64,000 nucleotides of DNA, from contig CANUEZ040000020.1 of assembly GCA_948099385.1 (NCBI GenBank), positions 9,503,501 to 9,567,500 of the forward strand. The letters are read 5' to 3'. Below, in pieces: positions 24,840 through 36,584 of the stretch; the first letter of the stretch is position 1; the number at the start of each line of letters is the position of its first letter. The notes under the pieces were generated by a model. It worked only from the letters and a program-made list of their open reading frames with translations, searched no databases and was not told where the DNA came from. Origin of the DNA: Fasciola hepatica (Eukaryota; Platyhelminthes; Trematoda; Plagiorchiida; Fasciolidae). Position numbers and translations under genes: made by a program.

Positions 24840-25765
24840 AAGATATCGGTTGTTGAGCACAGAAAGACTCCGAGCATCCTCAACGCGGAGTAGCCAGGTC
24901 TTGCAACCGTATAGCAAAACACTGCGAAGTATACCCGTCCCTTAAGTGAGAGCCGGATATCATGGTTGCTCCACAGGTGTCAAAGGTTTGCTCAAGTTGC
25001 TCTAGCTCTCGCTATACGTGATATGATCTCCCCGCGACACATCCTCCAGTTGTAAATAAGCCCCTGAGATGCTTTAAGTTACCGGCTACCTCTAGCTGAT
25101 CAGCAAATAGGGTGATTGCAGGAACAGACTCCTGCCGGTCTTGCAAAGGTAGTTTGTAAAGTGCATACCACATCTCGATATCTCAATCGCCAAGCGATTC
25201 AGCGCGTATTGCCAGTACTTTATCATCCACCACGGCGATGCCATTGGCATATTCGAAGTCGAAAACTCGGTTACTTGGGCGCAGTTCAACCTCACCGTTT
25301 GGAAGACAAGATAAGGTATTCCATAGAACATCCCCTATGGCAGAGTTGAGAAGGAATGGGGATACAGAGCAACCGTCACGTACTTCACTGGAGAAGACAA
25401 AACAAGGCGGAAGTTGGTCACATACCATAACCCGACCCGAGATGTGACGATACAATTTTCGAGGATGAACACACTTCTCAGCTACTTCACTGCTCAATGA
25501 ACAGTCCCAAAGTGCGATTCTATCGACGGAGTCGAAAGCTGTGCAAATGTTTAGGTACACGATGGCCGTTGTTTTACGGAACGTATAACAGTGCTCTATC
25601 AGCTGCCGAAGGGTATAGATTCGACCGGTACGTCCACGATAGGCAAGAAACGCCGCAAGTTAACTCCACACGCGTTTGGCATGACCTGCGAAATGTAACA
25701 GATGCGAGCAGCTTCGATCCTACTGGTATAAGGCTTGCATCCCTGTGGTTTGCAATCACCACGCG
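24840..25765 (-). mobile_element. Decayed RTE reverse transcriptase fragment
   Basis: On the minus strand, from 25762 downward, the frame shows NHRDASLIPVGSKLLASVTF (RT block), TAFDSVDRIALWDCSL, SSEVRDGCSVSPFLL and FEYANGIAV, where the catalytic YADD has become YANG. Towards 24850 a further block reads LLRVEDARSLSVLNNRYLRS, matching the C-terminal part of the same family. Stops and frameshifts are frequent. It belongs to a second, more diverged RTE lineage than the 17-21 kb pair (VEVRDGCSVSPF versus IRQGWPPSPF). Confidence 0.8.
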
Positions 25766-25810
25766 AGCCTTTCTTAAAAAATGGCGAGTGATAATATAAT
25801 CAATTTTGAG

Positions 25811-26340
25811 TGGACAAAGATTTACGGAGGTACACGACCGGCTTGATTATTATCGCTCATCGGGTATGCAGTACCGGCACTTTTCTGACTATTCATTCTG
25901 TTAGCGTTTGTTCACAACAAGTGAGTTTGCGTGAGCGGTGTGAGTAGATGCTCTTCCTAGGAGAGTTCACTGAGGAACCACCGTTAGCTCCATGTGAACT
26001 CGAGAATGACGACAGTGCATTACCGAGTTGCAATGTTCTGATGTAAGTAGCATCCACTGATGTTTGGACAAAAATGCCCGGAAGCACACGACCGGTTATT
26101 CGGTTTTTGGCAATCATCGGTCACACTTTTGCGGATTCACATGTCTTCTTATGTTGTTATTTTTACACTTACCTTTCAATCATTACAGTTTATCTTCCAT
26201 GAGCAGTGTGGATTGATGCTCCTGCTAGAAGAGTCAACTGTGGAATCTTGACTGTGATTCGCCAGTAGGTTTGTGTGGTTAGTCATAGTCAACCTCGAGA
26301 ACGACAACAGAGTTGTCGGTGGTTGGAAAATCTGGATGAG
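25811..26340. repeat. Diverged tandem duplication, about 240-275 bp units
   Basis: Unit 1 about 25811-26050, unit 2 about 26065-26340, same orientation. Shared blocks in order: tggacaaa-at, acacgaccggctt/acacgaccggtt, atc-atcgg, gagc-gtgtg, tagatgctc/gatgctc, tcgagaa-gac-acag. No coding signal. Family not recognised. Confidence 0.6.
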
Positions 26341-28352
26341 CGTTATTTTTGTGTTCATTAGAGTACGTGGTCGGAATACACTTTTGTGAACTGGGCCTTA
26401 CGTTCCGCTCTCAGAATCATTATTGTGAGATTATTGGCAGACACGTTGTCCATAGACCGTCTGGTTCAGTTGGCGGACAGTACGCCATAGTCCGTCCAGA
26501 ATCAAGGGCAAAGTCGAAGTCAGCGAAACAGACAGCGCGTGATCGGCTGTCCAGAATGGAAAACAGGAATGGAGTAGGTCATTTGGATCAATGGACCAAT
26601 CAGTGAGCGACAGTTGTCTAAACCGACCGGAGTCGGATTACCCAAGGCGGGTGCAACCAGAAAAACCAGGGTTGTTTAGAAATATCAGTAAACCAATAAA
26701 CGTTCGTGCGAGGACTGGATTATGATCACCGCACATCTTATATAAACAACCTGTTCTGTATCAATGAACCAAGATGGTTCGAAGCCAGAAGAGTCTTCTC
26801 ATTAGAACTAGCGGGTGGATACAAAATAATTATAAAGTACCAAACTACGAACAACGGCGCTATCCCGTTTGCTATTGTATCAATGATAGTTTCTAAATAC
26901 TGGGAATCGTTTGCTTTCGCAAAGTACCCAATGGTAGTGCGAAGCCCGAAAAAAGTTTGGTTTCTCCAAATAGCTCAAATATACGACCTGATGACCGGTA
27001 TTTAACAATGAAACCCTACGCTTGAGCTATTACCAGAACACCAGCGTTTGGTCTATTGAACTTAGGAGTGTTGTGCAAAAGACGTCACAGAATGTAATAA
27101 TTGGGTTGCAAACGCAGTGATATTAATGGGTCCTACACAAATGTGCACAAAACAGAGATTAATTTTCGGCTGAGGACAACCGGTGACAACAAAAATTCGG
27201 AGTAATATCCCGGACCATATTTTGAGATGTATGACTTGAGTCGCGGTATGGTAATTATGTCATCCACTAGAAAGCAAGTTCAAACTGCACAGTTAACAAA
27301 AGGGTCTCTTTTTAAGGCACAAGATGCGCCACGCCATGCTGACCGGAAAAGTTGGGATACAATATCGTAATTTTATACGGCTCGTGTCTCTGAAAAGGAA
27401 CGGTCAATCCGAAGAGAAAGGACACATGCAAACCGCTAAGTTACCAAAGAAATAAATTGGACCCTTTTTACATTACATTCGGAGCACCAGGATAGAGCCG
27501 TCATGTGCGGGCAAACACCAATAAACCGAACAGCCAGTTATTAGATTAGATGACAAAAAACGATAATGCTACATGCAGGTGTATAAATACTTTTCTTTGA
27601 GGATTAATACAGCTTTGTTTGTTTTATTCCTCAATGAGAAATAGTCCATACTGTCGTATCGTAACATCCGACTGGTGAAAAATGCAGCTATGGAAAAGGG
27701 TTTCTCGACAGCCCTAAAATCTTCAATTTCGATAAACGGTTATCGGAAAACTAGATAGGATTTTATGGATTAAACCGGTTACATGTAGTCTTTTGAGCGC
27801 GCCATGTGGCCATATCATTTAACCGCGCCAAACCACCTGAGAGATGCTTCTGATACACCCATACAAAAACTCGTGCATGTACACATCTTATATTAATGGC
27901 TTATATCCACTGCCCGCCTTAGTAAGCAAAGTATGCCCAAGGAATCGATCACGGTAAGTTTCGTTTATGATATGAACTTCGAATGATCCGTCGCCAAGAG
28001 CGATTTCAAGTCTCAGTAACACGTCGCACGCTGATTCAGATGGAATCGTTAAGTAATTTGTTAAAGTATACTTCTCAGTTAACAACCTTAACTAAAAATG
28101 GCATCATAAAGAGGCTTCACATTTATCAGTGAAGCTTATCTGAGTTAATTGGCGGAAGATAGCATGTGAACAATAGATACAACACAGGATTACAAGAGCC
28201 ACGAGATGAGATGAGATAAGAAACACGGAGCCTAAGAAGTATTATCCGTAGGAAACTGCAAAGGGTCCCGTGCGAAAAAAATACAATGGAGGAGGACACA
28301 GTGCAATTCAAAACTGGCTCCAGTAGATTAAAAGGATACAGAAATTGAGAGG

Positions 28353-28432
<80 letters not shown>

Positions 28433-28771
28433 CTGATTTGTGATTCAAACGTCAGTGGCGCAATTCAAACGTACACAACTTTGAGAAGGTTCACCAGGTA
28501 AGGGGAAGGTAGGATGATAATCGGTGCAAATGAGTTAAATGTATAAACTATGTGCAGTTTGATGGGTAGACTGGAAGCGCTGGGATATCAATGAGAACTG
28601 AGTATCATGACTGAGTGTGCAGAACGATTTCAACTGCAGTGAGTCTCAAAGTTCAATGTGCAGTACCATGAACGAGTACGTGTGAGTTGTCAACTCCCGG
28701 AATCTGACTTTATCATTTCTAACTGACGTGGAAAAGAAGTGCAGTGCATAAATGCACTCTGGACTGAACGA
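26341..28771. other. Region downstream of the CLIP-like gene
   Basis: Expected to include the 3' UTR and the intergenic space. No poly(A) site is assigned and no other gene was recognised. The (GA)n tract at 28355 is the only clear feature. Confidence 0.5.
28355..28429. repeat. (GA)n microsatellite
   Basis: About 37 GA units, a pure purine mirror tract that can form triplex DNA. It is about 340 bp downstream of the CLIP stop codon on the gene's strand, where it would read (CT)n and could fall in the 3' UTR. Confidence 0.95.
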
Positions 28772-29021
28772 TCAAAATGTCTGAGCATCTGTGCAGTTTT
28801 CCGTGGTGTGCTTATCAAAAACACCACAAATGTCACAATAGATTCGACTCGATGGTTGCTGACTAACCAGTGCGCTAAGCTTCCTTCGGGGCTTGAAACC
28901 GTTTTCAACGTGATCCGGTTTGTTTGGACAATCTTCGGTCTCGTGGCTGTCGAACACAAGACAATGGTCGCACCAACGACGCGGCGGACGTGAATTTACT
29001 ACTGCGGGATTTACTTGCCGA
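28772..29021 (-). CDS. CLIP1: CLIP-170-like terminal exon k: two zinc knuckles and C-terminus
   Basis: Residues 514-596 and the TGA stop at 28774-28772. The acceptor is TACATGTTTCAG|T. After a short basic linker come two copies of CX2CX5HX4[16 protein letters not shown] (531-545) and [15 protein letters not shown] (576-590), each presumably binding one zinc ion. The spacing and the D-H-T/E-T-E-D/N-C pattern match CLIP-170 C-termini. The protein ends TDAQTF, where human CLIP-170 ends in Asp-Glu-Thr-Phe, an EEY/F-like motif recognised by CAP-Gly domains; here the Glu is Gln. The 3' UTR follows at lower coordinates; no poly(A) signal is assigned. Confidence 0.93.
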
Positions 29022-32000
29022 CTGAAACATGTAAAAACAAAGGAGAATCAGTGACAGAATGAAGCAGAGGATATGATGGAACGATCTTAACATTAGTGAT
29101 TTAATTAAGGGACTTGTGTCATTTCACGGATTCCCAAATATTCCAAATAAACAAACCGTGATGAGTTGTTTGTCAACTTGCCTCGCGCCTCCTACGCTTA
29201 CTTCGTGATATCGTGTGCATACACCTGGTCTTAATCCTCAAACATGAGTAGATGTGTCAGATGGCTGGAATGTGTTCGAGAAAGGGTTACGAAGCTGTTA
29301 ATCGACATCCCATGCGTATTCACTGCTCCATTTTAGACAGTGAATAGTGAGTGCATTAACCAGTCGAGTAATCGCGCTAATCCACCCGGTCTTTGTCATT
29401 TGATGGGATTGAATGAACTATACCGTCCGGTTTTGGGCCAATTTGCAATTAAATGAATGTAGCAAATATTCGAGTCTCAAATTCTCCCTTATATACATGG
29501 CAATGCTACAACTTTTTCGCGTTACGATTCCGGATTCGAGAACTAATGAAACCCCGGAAACAGACATTACCAACGAACAGACTGATAAATGTGAACTGCT
29601 CCAGTGTCTGTAGCTTGTGTGTTGTGCTATTACGTGCAACAGCTTGGTGTTATGGTGTATGCACGCAAATTTCGGTGTCAAATTAGGCGGTTATCATCAT
29701 AGTCTGGCATCTGGTCTATTGTCACTAGCTTCCGATACGTGGTGGCCACTAAATTTTCTTAGGGTTGTTTCCACACATGAACAGCGAAAGACTGTTGTTT
29801 TACAATGCCATGTGATCCTGAGAAAAACTTACTACGGGACCCACCCTTTATGACATAAGCTGAAATGAATATGTTAGGCTTAAATCGCTCTGTATCTGCA
29901 TCAGATGTCACGTCCAAAAGTGATGATCTTACCAGGATGTCTTCTTATCTGCCTGTAGATATGTCTCTCCATACAAGGCTATAGTAAGTCCATTCAATCA
30001 CGTGTCAACAGCGCCGTCCGGCGTCTAAATCGAGATTTACGTGACAGACAACACATGCTTTGGGAATTACGTAGAAAACAAAGTAACAACGACGATGTTA
30101 CTATTTTGTACGTTTCTAACTTCAGATTTTTAACCGTTTCAAAATAGCTGTAATGCTTATTAAATCAGTGGTAGTTTAAAGCCGCTACCGACCGATGATG
30201 ATCGAGTGAATGTTTGAGTACGTGACTGCGATTGAGTGTAGTGAAAGGAGTACGCTCCATGACCGCGAAGGCTCAATGCATTCTAGTGGTAAACGGCAAC
30301 CTGACCCCGAGACTTGGAGTGATATAGAACCGCATAAGGTCCCCATAAGTCGAGCACGGTCACAAGCCAGGTGACAGTGGATTACTACCTACCACCAAAA
30401 TGACCGATTGTGGTGGGATTCGAACGCTTGACTCCCGACGTGAAAAGCAAACGCTCTGAACCACTCGACCACCACCGATCAAGGAGGCACAGCTCAATGG
30501 TCAGAGGTTCATATCCTGTCACCGCTGATTACTTTGATGGTGGACAGTAACCCATGGTCGTCCGTCTCCCTACCACGCTTAACATATCAGGACCTGTGAT
30601 TTTCAACCCCAACTCTTGAGGTCAGGTTTCTGGCTATCCCTAATATTGCAGTTGACTTTGGAGGCTATGGGGTATTTCCCTTGATCTGCGCGCAGGATAA
30701 TACAAAGATGACTGATCGTCCTTGCACCAGTGGAACCAGTGAAAATCCGCAGATATTCGGTAACATGCTCACCGTGAGACTCATTGGTTAGAGGTGTTCT
30801 CCAGCGATCTCATGTTATTTTCAACTACGACAGCTTCTTTACTTAAGCTGTGAGTTGTTCCGTCTAATTTCCTGACATCAGTGGGTAGGTTTATTTGTCT
30901 CATATTATTTGTTTCACCTTACCCTTGTGCCTGAATTGTATACTACTGTGACAGTCATTTCCATCTTCTAAAACAGAAGTACGCTACTATTCTTCTCTTT
31001 CACAGTCATGGTGTTTGATACGCTTGTCTACGGCGAACACTGCGTACAAAGACTTTGCTCACATTTGTTATGGCACATTCTCAGATAGTAGACTATTCCT
31101 AATACCGTCATCAATTGATGGATAAAGTTTTGTAGATCTGTCGCCATTAGCGAAGCTAAACGTTCAACCTCTCAACATCACCGAATACCTGGGTTGCATG
31201 GGGAAAACGTAATCGAACTTATTAGGAGCAAGTTTCAATTGGCTACGCAGAGTGGTCCAAATAGCCTTTCGTGCATGTGTGCCACTTGGCTCGCGATCAA
31301 ATCGAATTGAACGAAACAGCTAGAATGCATCCCTATTGCGAGTCTTCATAGCGATAATGGTAATGACCTGACCAACCAAAAAATCAGTTCCAAAAAACAT
31401 TAGCCACAAATCGGATGCGGCGGTCCTGGTTGCTATCTAGTAGCAGGATCCTCAGTCGGAAATAAAAACGACCATGAGCGTAGAAAAATAAAGGTAACGA
31501 AAAACACGGAAAGATTTCTGTCGGATACCGCGAAATACTCTTGTTTGCAATTCAACACTGAAACATAAAAAATGAGAAGTCAGAAACGTTGTCAAATTCC
31601 AAACCAGAAGAAAAGAATCCGCTCGAAAAACGGTGATGTAGTAACGATGAAACACACCTGACACTGTCCTCAAGAAAGAGCATACTCCGTACACGGTCCT
31701 CAAGCTCTTTGTTCTTTTCATGCAAATCCACAATGATCGAATTGAGAAAAGCAACCTGAGATTCAGCACCGTTTTTTTCTTCCAGCAAACGAGAAAGTTG
31801 GTCATTTGGGCTAGACGGTTGTACTGATGTACATGAAATAACAAAATAGACAGAACTGACACAATACAAGACAAAACAATTATTGAAATTCTCCGAATTT
31901 ATTATTGGCACGAGTAGTCTGAATTGCATTGAAAATGGGAAATCCACTTGTATTTTTCGTATCCAAAAGTTCAACACCGAGAGCAGGAAATGAACCGGCG

Positions 32001-35000
32001 GCCCTTCCCCTATCGAGCAGATGCTCTACCAGCTAAGCAAGCGCAGTACAGCCAATCGGGTTTGGCGTTGGACTTTAGATGAAAAAAATACATGTGGATT
32101 CACTAACTGTTAGAAGTGTTCGCTTTCTAATGATAAAACAAAAGGTTGACCAATAACCACACCAAGAAACTACAAAGCGGAGTACAAATGTTTGATAGGA
32201 AATTCGAGGCAACGACACCTTAAAAGTAACTACCTAATGAAATCTAGGTCATAATCTGTGTCAGAAAAAAAACGAACGAACGAACGAACCAGTTAACAGG
32301 AGCCAATCTAACCCTAGTGAAAGCAATTCATTTAGTTAACATGTACCCAGACAGTTTATCTTTGAAGTTTGATGTGAGAACGGAAATTAGGTCAGTACAG
32401 ACAACTTTGGTGGTAGACAGTAATCCCCACTGTCGTTCGGCTCGCTACCACAGCTGCTCTACTGGGACCATTTTTGGTACTCCATCACTCCAAGTCTCAG
32501 AGTAAGGTTGCTGGTTATCCCTAATAAAGCAATGGACCTTTTCGGCTATGGGATAGGCCCCTTCTATTGTACTCATGCGCAAGCAGGCAATAAAACAAAA
32601 AACTGCAACTGGTCTGTGCTTCGATAGAGGATAGATTACCCATAAGAACTGAAAGTCCCTGAGAAAGAAAGAGTAGGCGTGGCAATTTGTTTTGAGATGA
32701 TGAAATCAACTGTTTTTCGGTATTCAATCTCAGGCTGCAATTTATCACTGAAAACCTCTATATCAATGATTGTAGTCACGCACTACTGCATCTATTATAC
32801 GGGGTTTGGACTTTACAACCACTCCGGTGGGACACCGTTTAACTAGTGCCGAGCTCCTTAGCATGGCTGACTTAATGTGACTGCCTTGTTGTATGAGCAA
32901 GGAGGAAGAAGATAGTCCGTGTAATCGGTTCATACTGTATGTTGTGTATGTACATGCATAAAACCATGTTTGGATCGGACCAAAAACTTGAAGGCTCGTC
33001 TCCAGAATCGAAAAGGTTACACAACGTCAGCCTTCATTGGCACATGTTTCTTCTCGAGTTCACGTGACACAAAATCCACTATTCAACTATTTATTACTCG
33101 ATCAATTACGAATCCTGGCCGTATGACAGCGATGTCAACCCGACGGCGAGAAGAGTCTCGTCATCGAGTCGAGTGTCCTGTCTGTCAGATCGTTGCAGTA
33201 AAGCGATAATGAACTGCACGAGTAAAATCATAAGTCATATGGTATGAGGCTAATTATGCGGACTAGACCTGAACATCGGAAAGATAAGCTCAGCTGTATG
33301 GTCCGAAATCTGCCAGAGATAACAAAAGCACCGGATGCTGATGCGTTACTGATGATTCTTCACAAGCCGTGTGAACGGGATGCACAGTGCAACTACAGTT
33401 TTGCAGGATGAATGACGACACTAACAGTATATAACGAAATATCATGAAATAATACAAAAGAGAGTCTCGCATTATCATTTTGCTCATGAGATGATTAAAA
33501 CCGATCATTCTGTGGTTGTACAAGAATCGAACACCATACTCATATTCGCCTTCGTTTATACGTGTGTATGAGTGCATGTGGTATGCAGAAGCGTGTCACC
33601 AACATTGTCTGTCAAGGATGTTTCTAACGCGGATTGTTTGTCATTTTCTACGGCACAAAAAAACAGGAAAGGTGTGTGTGTGTGTGTGATTTTTGTAAAA
33701 CCAAGCGGGCAGCAGTTGATCGCATTCTCTCTCTCTCTCTCCCTCTCCCTCTCGGTAAGACACCACTCGCGAAGGAAACTGGGACCCAGCCGTGCAGCAT
33801 GCAAGACATTAAATCCAGTCAACAACTAATGCCAATCCTCTAAAAATAGCGAACTGATCAAAGAATATTTGTCTCCCTGAAAAAGGTACAAAAAACTGAC
33901 AACACCGGGTCATATATGGCTGGAAAAAGTCTATTACGACCTAATTTTGTCGAGTGAGGAGGAGGAGGAATCGGATGCAAGCTAGTAAACACACTAGCTA
34001 GGACTTGTTCCGGAACAGGCAGATGGTCCGCAATAAAAAGAGATTAAACCGCCTACCCAAATTCAGTCAGCAGAAAACAACCAAATAAACAAACATGCGC
34101 ACAAGCAAACCAAAAGAAAAATGATACGTTTCATAATATTCCAGGACACGGTGGTTCACCGAGATGCGATGTAATTAAAAGTGTGGTCATGCTCAGTACC
34201 AGCCGTAGTTCATTGCACACAGGCGGAACAATTCACTGAGATCACCAGATAAGCCACGGGATAAGTATTCACTCAATGCTTTTCTCGTGTGCATGTGTTT
34301 GATAATTTATGAGTGCATAATACCAATGTGCGATGTGTAAGCCATTCACGTCCCGGTCACCACAGTCAAAAGCAGCACCATCACCAGTCCGTATTCGTTG
34401 ACAGTGCACCACACACAAATACGGCAATGTGTACCCATGTTAGTGCTGATATGGACATCTATACACAGCAACCACATATATACTACTGCACATCGAAATT
34501 CAGTACAAAACATCACAAGCATAATAACGTATCGAACGCACAAACAGCATAAAGGGCGCTACTGACCTTTCCTAAGCCAGACCAAGGAGTCAACCGTAAC
34601 CTGTGTGACACTTTTTTTTAAGTGGTACAAAAGATGGTTCCATGGTCGAAACAGAAATCTTCTACGTAATTAAAGTAACAGGCAAGGAATCAAAGCGCAC
34701 ATACATGGGAACCGGTCGAAGGGAGTACATAGAATAATCAGCTGACATTACATTTATTCGGTTGATACTCTGCTCAGAATAAATCACATGCATAAGAAGA
34801 TGTTTGATAGGTAGGAAAGCAATCCAGTAAGCAGATGAGTCATACTGCTCAATTTAGTCTGAACTCCGTGGCATATACTTTTTCTTCGCGCAAGTACAAA
34901 ACAAAAAAGTCCCCCGAATGCATGGATTGAGCACAAAGACAGAAGGCGAGTCCTCCTGATCACATTGTTAGGTGTGTGTGTGTGTGTGTATGTGTGGTGG

Positions 35001-36516
35001 ACTGATAGTGAGAAAACTGATCGTCTACCGAATAAGTTCATCGAGTGATCAGGTCAAAAATGTACAACGCATAGGCGATCCGAAACAGTCGCTTGTAAAT
35101 TTTAACCCCATAGCACAGTACGATTAACCATAACGCAATCCTAGACCACTATGGCTAGCCAATAAGATCCACAAGTTCGTTACGACAGGGTACGAGTCCC
35201 AAGAGAGCTGTCTCAATCTAGCATGCGAAACTCTGTTCGATTTTGACGCAAGACCTGAATAAACCTGGGATTCTATTTGATGTAGAACAGAAACGCTAGA
35301 TGATAATTTCCAGATGTTAACCGTAACAAAAACATGATCAGAGAGCTAATCATTCGATGATGCTTATTCTACTTGGTATAGCAATGCAGGTTCATACATA
35401 AAACGGAACAAATTCAAAGTTTTTTTGACTGGCGACTGTAAGCGTCCAATGATATTCAGCAAAATGACGAGTGATGGATGGGTCTATTGTTGAACACAGT
35501 GATTCACTAAATTGTAAGGCCAGCTGGAGGCACAGAAGCAGTTCTCCTCGTTAATCACTCACCTCACCCTAATCACAACAAGGGGTAAAAACGTTAATCG
35601 AGGAAGCGGAAAATTACTCACAACAACAAAAAACTCAGAATCCCGTGGCATAACAGGCCATAGTGTCAGTGGATTATGTGAACCTTAACCTGAAGTTACG
35701 GCATGCTCACAAGGGAACGTTCATTGGCTTTGGTTTATACACCTTCGTTATCACATATCTACGCATGTGTAGTGGAAGGGATATTCCGATAGCCTTGAAA
35801 CCCACCGTACCACTGGGAGTAATCGGTAACCTGACCACGATAATAGGGGTGAGGAAACATACAGCGTCCCAACAGAACAGGTGTGACAATGGAACCGATA
35901 TCAGTGGATTGCTGTATACTACCAAAGTGCCAGGCGGTGGAAAAATTTGAACCTCTGACATCCGACGTGGTAATTGCTCTGAACCAATCGACCACCACCG
36001 GTCCATTTTATGGACTGATGATTTCAACCTTCTCTTATGGGTGAAATCAGTACGAGTAGAGCAAAAAGTAGGAACGGTAGCTTTTATCACGTCTGAACAA
36101 AAGTGGTTTTACAATTTCATGCAATTACAGCTAGCTGTACTACTACCGATTAAATTTCTCCAAGAAACAAGAAACTACAATGAAAAATGCGCGGTATGAA
36201 GCAGCCATAATGCAACGATAAATGACGGTCACAACAGCCAGACAGAGACAGACGAAAGCGACGGTATCTCAATTGCGTTGGATACAACCATGGAATTTTA
36301 CAACTCATCTGGAGTCGGCCCGAACAAACACATCACCCCAAAACTGTTCACAAATGAATAAGAATATTATAAATGGACGTGAATGACTATAGGAAAGAGA
36401 CATAATCTATGTACGAGATGTGTGGCACTTCATTTCAAAACCTTTTTCAAAAAACGGAGTGAGAGAGATGTGTTGGTTAATGGATCAAACGAAACCCCCA
36501 AGACGATCAATTATTG

Positions 36517-36584
<68 letters not shown>

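Noticed and set aside
31452..31657. Continuation of the frame past exon j
   Set aside because: Past the AG|GTGTGT donor the sequence stops resembling CLIP-170, and the terminal exon joins correctly from the donor.
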